Positions 51,967 through 63,290 of a stretch of 64,000 nucleotides of DNA are shown one piece after another (position 1 is the first letter of the stretch; each line of letters opens with the position of its first letter). This stretch comes from Archivesica marissinica (taxonomy: Eukaryota > Mollusca > Bivalvia > Venerida > Vesicomyidae), in the NCBI GenBank assembly GCA_014843695.1, contig CM026403.1, positions 43,803,516 through 43,867,515 of the forward strand, in the 5' to 3' direction. Under the pieces are notes generated by a model. It had not been told where the DNA came from, did no database searches, and saw only the letters and a program-made list of their open reading frames with translations. A program made the translations under genes and the position numbers.

Positions 51967-54900
51967 GAGACAAAGTCACCCATACCCCGCCACCATCTTC
52001 CCCAAGACAATGACAACACTACAACGCCACCCACATCCACGAGTCAATGACGCCAATACCACGCCACCCACATCCACGAGTCATTGACGCCAATACCCTG
52101 CCACCCACATCCACGAGTCAATGACGCCAATACCCTGCTACCCACATCCACGAGACAATGACGCCCATACCCCACCACACACATCAACGAGACAATGACG
52201 CCAACACCCCGCCACCCATCTACCCGAGACAATGACGCCCTTACCCCGCCACCCACCTACCCGAGACAATGACGACCATACCCAGCCACCCACCTACCCG
52301 AGACAATGACGACACTACACCGCCACCCACCTACCCGAGGCAATGACTGACAACAATACCCCGCCACCCACATCCACGAGATAACGATTCCAATACCCCA
52401 CAACCACCTCCACGAGACAATTCCGACAAATTCCGCCACCCACATCCACGAGACAATGACTACAATACCCATCACCCACCTCAACGAGACAATGAATACA
52501 ATACGCCGCCACCCAACTACACGAGAAAATGTCGATAATACCCCGCCACACACCTTCACGAGACAATGCCGACAATACCCCACAAGCATCTCCACGAGAC
52601 AATGACGACAATACCCCGCCACTAACATCCACGAGACAATGTCGACAATACCCCACAACCATCCCCACGAGAGAATATCGACAATACCCCACAACCATCT
52701 CCACGAGAGAATGTCGACAATACCCCATCACCCACCTCCACGAGACAATGACGAAAATACCCCGCCACCCACTTTAACGAGACAATGGCTACAATACACC
52801 GCCACACACATCCACAAGACAATGACGACAATACCCTGCCACCCACATCCACTAGAGAATAACGACAATACCCCGCCACCCACATCCACGAGACAATGAC
52901 GACAATACCCTTTCACACACCACCACGAGACAATGACGCCAATACACCGCCACCCACATCCACGAGACAATGTCGACAATACCCCGCCACCCACATCCAC
53001 GAGACAATGACGCCCATATCCAACCCCCATCTCCACGAAACAATGACGCCGATACCACGCCATCCACCTCCATGAGACAATGACGACAATACACCGCCAC
53101 CCACCTCCACGAGACAGTGACGACAATACCCCACAACCATCTCCACTAGACAATGACGCCAATACACCGCCACCCACATCCACGAGACAATGACTACAAT
53201 ACCCCGTCACCAACATCCACGAGACAATGATGCCGATACCCGCCATCAACATACCCGATACAATTACGACAAAACACCGCCACCCACCTCCACGAGTTAA
53301 CGAGGCCAGTACACCACATCCACCTCCACGAGACAATGGCGACAATACCCCACAACCATCTCCACGTGGCAATGAGGCCAATACCCCGCCAATCACATCC
53401 ACTCGACAATGACGACAATACTCCGCCACACACCTCCACCAGATAATGTCGACAATACCCCGCCACACAACTCCACCAGATAATGTCGACAATACCCCGC
53501 CACACACCTCCACCAGATAATGTCGACAATACCCCGCCACACACCTCCACCAGATAATGTCGACAATACCCCGCCACACAACTCCACGAGACAATGACGA
53601 CAATACCCCGCCACCAGCCTACACGAGACTATGACGACAATACCCCGCCACCCACATCCACGAGACAATGAGGCCAATACCCCGCTACCCAGCTCCACGA
53701 GACAATGAGTACAATATCCCGTCATCCACCTCAACGAGACAATGACTACAATACCCAGCCACCCACAAACCTCCACGAGAGAATGTCGACAATACCCCGC
53801 CATCCACCTACCCGAGACAATGACGACAATACCCCGCCACCAACATCCACGAGACAATGACAACAATACCCCGCCACCAACATCCCCGAGACAAGGACAA
53901 CAATACCCCGCCACACATCTCCACCAGACAATGACTACAATATCCACCAACCCACCCATCTACCCGAGACAATGACGACAATACCCCGCCACCTCGAGAT
54001 AACGATGCCAATATCACACAACCATCTCCACGAGACAATGACAACACTATTCCGCCACCCACATTCACGAGACAATGACGCCAATACCCCGCCTCCCACA
54101 TCAACGATACAATGACGCCCATACCCCGCCATCCAAATCCACGAGACAATGACGCCAATACCTCCCCACCAACATCCACGATACAATGACGCCCATACCT
54201 CGCAACCAACCTCCCTGAGACAATGACGACAATACCCCGCCACCCACATCCAAGAGACAATGCCGACAATACCCCACCACACACATCAACGAGACAATGC
54301 CGAAAATACCCCATCACACACATCCACGAGACATGACGACAATACCCCGCCACCCACATCCACGAGACAATGCCGACAATACCCCACCACACACATCAAC
54401 CAGACAATGCCGACAATACCCCACCACACACATCCACGAGACAATGCCGACAATAGCACACCACACACATCCACGAGACAATGACGCCCATACCCATCAA
54501 CCAACCTCCCTGAGACAATGACGACAATACCCCGCCATCCACATCCACGCGAAAATGCCGACAATACCCCACCACACACATCCACGAGACAATGCCGACA
54601 ATAGCACACCACACACATCCACGATACAATGACGCCCATACCCCGCAACCAACCTCCCTGAGACAATGACGACACTACCCCGCCACCAACATCCACGCGA
54701 AAATGACTACAATAACCCAGAACCATCTCCACGGGACAATGACAACAATACCCCACCACCCACACCCACGAGGCAATGACGACAATACCCCGCCACCCAC
54801 ATCCACGAGACAATGCCGACAATACCCCACCACACACATCAACGAGACAATGCCGACAATACCCCACCACCCACACCCACGAGACAATGCCGACAATACC

Positions 54901-55659
54901 CCACCACACACATCAACGAGACAATGCCGACAATACCCCACCACACACATCCACGAGACAATGCCGACAATACCTCACCAAACACATCCACGATACAATG
55001 ACGCCCATACACAGCAACCAACCTCCCTGAGACAATGACGACAATACTCCGCCACCAACCTCCACGAGATAACGATTCCAATACCCCACAACCACCTCCA
55101 ATAGACAATTCCGACAAATCCCGCCACCCACATCCACGAGACAATGACGCCAATACCCCGCCACCCACCTCAACTAGATAATGCCTACAATACCCACCAC
55201 CCACCTCAATGAGACAATGACTACAATACGCCGCCACAAAACTACACGAGACAATATCGACAATACCCCGCCACACACCTCCACGAGACAATGACGACAA
55301 TACACCGCCACCCACATCCACGAGACAATGACTACAATACCCCGCCACCCACATCCACGAGACAATGATGCTGATACCTGCCATCTACCTCCCCAATACA
55401 ATTACGACAATACACAGCCACTTATATCCATGGGACAATGATAATACCCCGCCACACACCTACCCGAGACAATGACGACAATACCCCGCCACCCACCTCC
55501 ACGAGATAATGAGGCCAGTACCCCACAGCCACCTCCACGAGACCATGACAACAATACCCAGCCACCCACCTCCACGAGACAATGGCGACAATACCCGCCA
55601 ACCACATCCACTCGACAATGACGACAATACCCCGCCACACACCTCCACGAGATAATGTC

Positions 55660-56165
55660 GACAACATCCCCGTGACAAGGACAACAATACCTCGCCACCC
55701 ACATCCCCGTGACAATGACGACAATACCCCGCCACCACATCCCCGTGACAAGGACAACAATACCCCGCCACCCACCTCCACGAGACAATGACGACAATAC
55801 CCACCACCAACATCCCCGTGACAAGGACAACAATACCTCGCCACCCACCTACCGAGACAATGACGACAATACCCCGCCATCCACCTACCCGAGACAAGGA
55901 CAACAATACCCCGCCACCAACATCCCTGTGACAAGGAAACAATACCCCGCCACCCACCTACCCGTGACAAGGACAACAATACCCCGCCACCAACATCCCC
56001 GTGACAAGGACAACAATACCCCGCCACCAACATCCCCGTGACAAGGACAACAATACCCCGCCACCCACCTCCCCGTGACAAGGACAACAATACCCCGCCA
56101 CCAACATCCCCGTGACAAGGACAACAATACCCCGCCACCAACATCCCCGTGACAAGGACAACAAT
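55660..56165 (+). repeat. Homogenised GTGACAAGGACAACAATACC subfamily of the 37-bp satellite
   Basis: About ten units of a GTGACAAGGACAACAATACC type, still 37 bp long, are nearly identical, with a few ordinary GAGACAATGACGACAAT units between them in the left half. This subtype is otherwise rare in the array, so it was probably amplified here recently. Confidence 0.85.
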
Positions 56166-56886
56166 ACCCCGCCACACACATCCACAAGACAATGACTACA
56201 ATATCCACCAACCCAGAGATAACGATGCGAATATCACACAACCATCTCCACGAGACAATGACAACACTATTCCGCCACCCACATCCACGAGACAATGACG
56301 CCAATACCTCGCCACCCACATCCACGAGAAAATGACGCCAATACCTCGCCACCCACATCCACGAGAAAATGACGCCAATACCTCACCACCCACATCCACG
56401 ATACAATGACGCCCATACACCGCAACCAACCTCCCTGATACAATGACGTCAATACCCCGCCACCAACATCCACGCGAAAATGACTAAAATAACCCAGAAC
56501 CATCTCCACGAGACAATGACAACAATACCCCACCACCCACATCCACGAGACAATGACGACAATACCCCGCCACCCACATCCACGAGACAATGCCGACAAT
56601 ACCCCACCACACACCTCCACGAGACAATGCCGACAATACCCCGCCACCCACATCCACGAGATAATGCCGACAATACCCCACCACACACCTCCACGAGACA
56701 ATGCCGACACTACCCCACCACACACATCAACGAGACAATGCCGACAATACCCCACCACACACATCAACGAGACAATGCCGACAATACCCAACAACCACCT
56801 CCACGAGACAATATCAACAATACCCCGCCACACACCTACACAAGACAATGTCTACAATACCCCGCCACCCACCTCCACGAGACAAA

Positions 56887-57050
56887 AGTGAATTCCTCGA
56901 CAGTTACAAATTCTCAGTATGTGAATTTTAACAAATAATGTCATAATCACTTGATTTATGTGGGAATAAATGTTTGTACATTAATATAATATTTAGCGAA
57001 TGCAGTTCGTATTTTAATGATCGCAACAACAGGTATATACTTTATCCATT
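56887..57050. other. Short unique spacer
   Basis: AT-rich sequence between the 37-bp satellite and the 53-bp array with no feature that I recognise. Confidence 0.5.
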
Positions 57051-57441
57051 GTAACGTTCCATAGAACGATACATTCCTACCATGTTAACGCGGTATGGCA
57101 GTATTAACGTTCCATAGAACGATACATTCTACCATGTTAACGCGGTATGACAGTATTAACGTTCCATAGAACGATAATTCCTACCATGTTAACGCGGTAT
57201 GACAGTATTAACGTTCCATAGAGCGATACATTCCTACCATGTTAACGCGGTATGACAGTATTAACGGTCCATAGAAGGATACATTCCTACCATGTTAACG
57301 CGGTATGACAGTATTAACGTTCCATAGAACGATACATTCCTACCATGTTAACGCGGTATGACAGTATTAACGTTCCATAGAAGGATACATTCCTACCATG
57401 TTAACGCGGTATGACAGTATTAACGTTCCATAGAACGATAC
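57051..57441 (+). repeat. 53-bp tandem repeat next to the MULE exon
   Basis: Seven full units and a partial eighth of a 53-bp repeat, with landmarks AACGTTCCATAGAACGATAC and CATGTTAACGCGGTATGACA. Units are almost identical (one-base differences such as AAGGATAC, single-base deletions). Each holds two palindromic hexamers, AACGTT and GTTAAC. The last partial unit runs directly into the first MULE exon at about 57442. Subterminal tandem repeats are known in some transposons, but whether this array belongs to the MULE is inference. Confidence 0.93.
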
Positions 57442-59382
57442 ATGGGGAGGCATCGTCGAGGTATGACGATACGGAGATGGATGTCTCGGAACACAACATC
57501 TCCGAATTCGACGTCACTAGGCCAGATCGGGCGATCCCAAACGAAATTCTTGAAAGGTAACTATCATAATTTAATGTTAGATTTTGTGACCGCATTCCTA
57601 AACTTACACTGTGTAATATACTGACAATAAAGAATTGTTTATATAATATATTGAATATGTATGCAACACGCTACAGAATGGTATATAAAACATACAGTAT
57701 AATGTTTCTGTTGATTAGTTTATACAAATTTATTTTAGCTCGATTGCGAAACAAGTTCTTACAATATTAATCACTCTCGAAACCTCATTCCTGATGGATT
57801 AATAAGCGGGGTTACATAAGCCTAAATAAGCCTGAATACTACACCCTATGATCTCTCCATCTAATAACCAGCGCTATTTGTTCATTTCAGCTCCATCGCC
57901 GACGACACTGTTCGTGAAGTTCCAGATTCGAGATCACCTACCACGTTGTCGAAGGCGGTTCCGGGAAAGGGGGTGTCAAGCTGGTGTCATCCGATGGGTA
58001 GGCTTTTGTAAGAAAACGTACACTCGCCAATGGGACGGTAGACTGGCGATGTAGCGTAAGGGGAAAGGGAAGCGGCTGTCCAGCCACTATCAAACAGTCT
58101 GGTGGTGACTTCCGTGTTGCCGGCAGTGCCCATATCCACTCATCAAAACCAGGCCTGTTAACGGCAGTACAGATAATTTACACAGGTCAAAGCTATCGCT
58201 AAATCTCAGGTTTTCGAATCGGCCAACGTTCTGGTGAAACAAGTTACGGACGAGTTACACCGACCCGAACAGCCGGAGGGAGCGCGCTCAAGTCATGATG
58301 CCCTTCTCAAAATGTGCAACCGCACACGTAAGAACCTACGCCCAAAGAATCCGGAGACACTAGATGTTGAGGTAAGAATGCAGTCAGTTTATGTATTATA
58401 AATTTGTCGTAAATAGTATTATAGGTTATACGGGTGAATCTTCTTATTTAACTAAGTGTGAGTTATATTGGAATCGTCAAAAATCGGCAAAGCAGTGTTG
58501 TGATAACTCCAGTTAATATAATACTAAATAGCTTGTTATGTAATTAGCAATGAATTATAGCATGACTGACCTGTAAGTCAATATTGGTTGTAGTATAGTG
58601 TCAAACTATCGTTAAACGTTACTTCAATGTATTTGTATTTTCAGATTGACGATGACTACCTGGAAGGGCTGGGTGAACAGTTCTACCGTGTGACGGTACC
58701 TTCGAAGGACCGACGCCATGTCATATTCGCCACATCGACACAGCTTAACTTACTAGAGAAGGCCAATACCTGGTATGTGGACGGAACATTTAAAGTCGTC
58801 CGATCACCTTTCACTCAACTCCTGTCCGTACATGCATTTGTCAAGGCTGGTGATAATATGAAACAATTGCCACTGCTTCATCTTGATGTCCGGCAAGAAA
58901 AGGAGAGACTATAAAAAGGTATTGTAACATAATAATTTCCATCCCACTTATTGAGTACTCGTTATAAGATCATGATATATTAAAAACTGATCGTTCTATA
59001 ACTATACAATGTATTATGCAATGTTTATTTTTGATATTTAGTCGCACAACAGTTAGTTCAAATTGGAAATAATCTTCTTCTTCTTCTTATATAGGATTAG
59101 CTGTAATATTAACGGATATAAGACGCTGAATAATATTGCATAACACCTCCCGCTATAGGCTCGGGTCGGCCCTATTATATAATAATAATTCTGTTTTATT
59201 TTTAGGTATTTCAGGCCGTCGTCCGTCTACTTCCGACAACCAATGTCAAGACATTCGTTGCAGATTTCGAGGCTGGGATCTGGCAGGGAATACGGGACGT
59301 TTTCGACGAGCCCGAACTAAAGGGTTGTGCATTCCACTTCGGCCAAGCCTTGTGGAGAAAAGTCCAAGAATGTGGTCTACAG
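57442..59382 (+). pseudogene. MULE transposase with FLYWCH finger, four exons, decayed
   Basis: Four exons can be read: 57442-57556 (possible start ATG at 57477), 57891-58371, 58645-58918 and 59206-59382, with introns having GT..AG ends (GGTAACT, TTTCAG, GGTAAGA, TTTCAG, GGTATTG, TTTTAG, GGTAATT) and consistent phases. Exon 2 encodes a FLYWCH-type zinc finger (VKLVSSDG, AFVRKRT, DWRCSVRG, CPATIK, AHIHSS), likely for DNA binding. Exons 3-4 carry the MULE domain with YVDGTFK (first catalytic Asp) and VADFEAGIW (second), then GCAFHFGQALWRKVQ. The third acidic residue and the rest of the protein are missing downstream. Lesions: a G-run in exon 2 at about 57971-57975 seems one base short (frame change), TAG replaces the Tyr codon after SSDG (about 57998), and one base is missing near 58880, between PLL and the expected frame. 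A run-length error in the assembly could explain the first, so decay is likely but not certain. Confidence 0.82.
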
Positions 59383-59597
59383 GTAATTACCCGGTTACGT
59401 TTTAATGATATATTAATTGCAGTTCAGGCAGGAAATATTTAATTTAGTTTTTAATTTATATTGTACGTTACAGCACGGTAATAAACTTTAGTTATTTTAC
59501 AACTTATATTAAGCTACTCCTCAGTTTAACCTTGTAAATATAATGTCTATATTGTATGGTCATATATAAATCAATGATGCACATTATATCATATTCT

Positions 59598-59627
59598 TAC
59601 TCTTGTATTTTCGTTTCGACAAGAGTA
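59598..59627. other. Hairpin copy A
   Basis: TACTCTTGT and its complement ACAAGAGTA form a perfect 9-bp stem around the loop ATTTTCGTTTCG. The same sequence recurs 84 bp downstream. It could fold in RNA or cruciform DNA; no terminator role can be assigned. Confidence 0.75.
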
Positions 59628-59680
59628 CGAAATATGGTTATTGTGTTTTCGTCCAGTCAACAGGTTAAATCATTCGACTC

Positions 59681-59712
59681 GTACTCTTGTATTTTCGTTT
59701 CGACAAGAGTAC
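59681..59712. other. Hairpin copy B
   Basis: GTACTCTTGT and ACAAGAGTAC form a perfect 10-bp stem around the same 12-base loop as copy A. The shared loop, which need not be conserved for base pairing, shows the two arose by duplication. Confidence 0.78.
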
Positions 59713-60043
59713 TAACAATTTATGGTGCGTTGATCACGTGTATATGTGGCTTTTGTTTTGATGCGTTAAGAAACATGTGCACCTTATCTTTGTAAACTTA
59801 ATGTTGATTCACTGATTGACAATTCTATTTCTATGTCATAATTAGTGTTTTACCTGTTTATATATCTTGTGTTTCTCTTCTCAACCAGGTGACAATTCTA
59901 ATTGTTCTATAATTTTTGCTAAAAATTTACGATCTTTTATCTTTTCATTCTCACTGCGTAGGAATCCGATTAACTTTTTTTAACTTCCTGCCAATCCACG
60001 AACCAAAAATATGTAAACAAATGACAGTGTTACGTTTTTACTT

Positions 60044-63000
60044 GTAAGTAGCAACATTCAATGATTTTATTAACAGCTATAATACATGTAAAACTATACA
60101 TTTTCTGGTAGATCTCATCAAACCATTTGCAAAAATGTATAGTTTAACTTTGTTACACCACAAATTTTGAAATTAATGGACTTGTAAATGATGAAAAATT
60201 GCAGTCGGAAAAGGCTTGATTTTCAATTTCTTAAAAAAGTTGACCCCAGCTTATTACTTGATCATGAAACGGTATTCTACATAGTAGTCAGTGTTATTTT
60301 CTTCTATAAACATTTCTCACCTGTTCTGTAACAATTTTATGCACACAGTACTTACAACACACTTATAAATTAATATAGTTTTAATATACCGACTCGTAAC
60401 CGAGTACGAATGAACGGTGTACGGTAACCGAGTACGAATGAACGGTGTACGAACAGCCATTTTGATTTTAGAAAATTGCAAATACAAGCTAATTAATCTT
60501 CAGTCAGCGCAAATGCATATTTGCATTTATTCCAAACCACAATACCATATCTATTTATACCTCAATCGAGCTTGAGAGAAGCACACTGCAATATTTTAAT
60601 GTTTTTTTACTCTGCATGAATTACGATTCGGGACGGCGGAGGTGGAATATTGGTAATGGTTAAGTTTGATTACTTCCCTTGTCCGGTGAGACTTGTCATG
60701 TCACTCGGATGCGAGCCAAATAAACAGGATATACGTCAAATTACATTCTTGGAAGTGCCCAGAATGAAAAGAATACTGATATATCTATCATAAAATACCA
60801 ATTTCATTAGCGTATATGGCCGTTTTGGACAAATTTATGATATTTGAAATTTTCACTTTCGGTTTTGAACTGTAAATATATACTGTGTAACAGCCAAATG
60901 GGCATATACGCCATATTTGGTCATATCTCCTCCCACTTATGCAAATATTTCAATCGGAAAGCCTTTACTCTGTTCATACAAGACCGTAATACACAGGACA
61001 TATTTTGGGGTCAGTTTTTTATCGGAACACCGATTGCGCAATAATGCGCAGTAAGATGCGTGGTGGTTGCTAGGTTGCTATTGTAAGACAAGCGTTTATG
61101 CAATTGGAACTCAGACAGTTAAAATCGTCATACGTTCATTTGCGGAATTAGAATATACATCTACTTGATCATGGTAAGATCTGTTTGAAAATTGCATTCG
61201 TTTACAGTGACCCGCCATATCAAAATCAGTCGTAAGTAGCAACATTCAATGATTTTATTAACAGCTATAATACATGTAAAACTATACATTTTCTGGTAGA
61301 TCTCATCAAACCATTTGCAAAAATGTATAGTTTAACTTTGCTACACCACAAATTTTGAAATTAATGGACTTGTAAATGATGAAAAATTGCAGTCTGAAAA
61401 GGCTTGATTTTCAATTTCTTAAAAAAGTTGACCCCAGCTTATTACTTGATCATGAAACGGTATTCTACATAGTAGTCAGTGTTATTTTCTTCTATACACA
61501 TTTCTCACCTGTTCTGTAACAATTTTATGCACACAGTACTTACAACACACTTATAAATTAATATAGTTTTAATATACCGACTCGTAACCGAGTACGAATG
61601 AACGGTGTACGAACAGCCATTTTGATTTTAGAAAATTGCAAATACAAGCTAATTAATCTTCAGTGAGCGCAAATGCATATTTGCATTTATTCCAAACCAC
61701 AATACCGTATCTATTTATACCTCAATCGAGCTTGAGAGAAGGACACACTTTGCAATATTTTAATGTTTATTTTACTCTGCATGAATTACGATTCGGGACG
61801 GCGGAAGTGGAATATTGGTTTGATTACTTCCCTTGTCCGGTGAGACTCGTCATGTCACTCGGATGCGAGCCAAATAAACAGGATATACGTCAAATTACAT
61901 TCTTGGAAGTGCCCAAAATGAAAAGAATACTGATATATCTATCATAAAATACCAATTTCATTAGCGTATATGGCCGTTTTGGACAAATTTATGATATTTG
62001 AAATTTTCACTTTCGGTTTTGAACTGATCCTCCCACTTATGCAAATATTTCAATCGGAAAGCCTTTACTCTGTTCATACAAGACCGTAATACACAGGACA
62101 TATTTTGGGGTCAGTTTTTTATCGGAACACCGATTATTGCGCAATAATGCGCAGTAAAGATGCGTGGTGGTTGCTAGGTTGCTATTGTAAGACAAGCGTT
62201 TATGCAATTGGAACTCAGACAGTTAAAATCGTCATATGTTCATTTGCGGAATTAGAATATACATCTACTTGATCATGGTAAGATCTGTTTGAAAATTGCA
62301 TTCGTTTACAGTGACCCGCCATATCAAAATCAGTCGTAAGTAGCAACATTCAATGATTTTATTAACAGCTATAATACATGTAAAACTATACATTTTCTGG
62401 TAGATCTCATCAAACCATTTGCAAAAATGTATAGTTTAACTTTGCTACACCACAAATTTTGAAATTAATGGACTTGTAAATGATGAAAAATTGCAGTCTG
62501 AAAAGGCTTGATTTTCAATTTCTTAAAAAAGTTGACCCCAGCTTATTACTTGATCATGAAACGGTATTCTACATAGTAGTCAGTGTTATTTTCTTCTATA
62601 CACATTTCTCACCTGTTCTGTAACAATTTTATGCACACAGTACTTACAACACACTTATAAATTAATATAGTTTTAATATACCGACTCGTAACCGAGTACG
62701 AATGAACGGTGTACGAACAGCCATTTTGATTTTAGAAAATTGAAAATACAAGCTAATTAATCTTCAGTGAGCGCAAATGCATATTTGCATTTATTCCAAA
62801 CCACAATACCGTATCTATTTATACCTCAATCGAGCTTGAGAGAAGGACACACTTTGCAATATTTTAATGTTTATTTTACTCTGCATGAATTACGATTCGG
62901 GACGGCGGAAGTGGAATATTGGTTTGATTACTTCCCTTGTCCGGTGAGACTCGTCATGTCACTCGGATGCGAGCCAAATAAACAGGATATACGTCAAATT

Positions 63001-63290
63001 ACATTCTTGGAAGTGCCCAAAATGAAAAGAATACTTGGACAAATTTATGATATTTGAAATTTTCACTTTCGGTTTTGAACTGTAAATATATACTGCGTAA
63101 TAGCCAAATGGGCATATACGCCATATTTGGTCATATCTCCTCCGACTTATGCAAATATTTCAATCGGAAAGCCTTTGCTCTGTTCATACAAGACCGTAAT
63201 ACACAGGACATATTTTGGGGTCAACTTTTTATCGGAACACCGATTACGCAATAATGCGCAGTAAAGGTGCGTGGTGGTTGCTATCGTAAG
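60044..63290 (+). repeat. Three tandem copies of a 1.1-1.2 kb unit
   Basis: The phrase GTAAGTAGCAACATTCAATG starts units at about 60044, 61232 and 62335 (spacings 1188 and 1103 bp); the third unit ends early at about 63290. Copies are closely similar but differ by block indels. Copy 2 lacks about 59 bp after GGTTTTGAACTG that copies 1 and 3 have, and copy 3 lacks about 49 bp (CTGATATATCTATCATAAAA onward) that copies 1 and 2 have. Copy 1 has an extra 28-bp tandem duplication at 60396-60451. Copies 2 and 3 share an open frame of about 95 codons (61663-61947, 62767-63057; for example PYLFIPQSSLREGHTLQYF) that is broken in copy 1. It begins at GTG rather than ATG and has no recognised domain. Each copy has GCGCAATAATGCGCAGTAA near its end. 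Confidence 0.92.
60396..60451 (+). repeat. 28-bp perfect tandem duplication in copy 1
   Basis: A 28-bp sequence starting GTAACCGAGTACGAATGAAC occurs twice in tandem (60396-60423 and 60424-60451) in the first 1.1-kb unit but only once in the other two units, so it arose after the units duplicated. Confidence 0.9.

Larger units (their letters stand above)
51061..56886 (+). repeat. 37-bp satellite array, right part
   Basis: The satellite resumes right after the LINE tail and runs about 157 units to CCTCCACGAGACAAAAG at 56886, where unique DNA begins. It has the same 37-bp period and C-rich plus strand as the left part. Distinct homogenised subfamilies are visible: CCACCAGATAATGTCGACAA units (about 53415-53575), CACGAGACAATGCCGACAAT with CCCCACCACACAC (about 54240-54980 and 56570-56800), and CCCCGTGACAAGGACAACAA units (about 55660-56165). 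Open frames with a 37-residue period are repeat artefacts. Confidence 0.96.
59383..60043. other. Intergenic DNA after the MULE, no further exon found
   Basis: I looked for the missing C-terminal MULE exons and found none. The region contains two hairpin copies (annotated separately) and AT-rich DNA. A 79-codon plus-strand open frame over 59556-59795 spans the hairpins and has no known motif. Confidence 0.5.

Noticed and set aside
5405..56886. CRISPR-like arrays
   Set aside because: The repeats are directly adjacent with no unique spacers, and nearby genes are eukaryotic mobile elements; no cas genes.
42181..56886. Common origin of the 24-, 21- and 37-bp satellites
   Set aside because: They share only very short words such as CAATAC or ACGAGA; no alignable common core was found by eye.
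42142..56938. Open frames with 37-residue periods (DNDDNTPPPTSTRQ and similar, and G/V/W-rich minus-strand ones)
   Set aside because: A 37-bp unit read in rotating phase explains them; many overlap one another on both strands.
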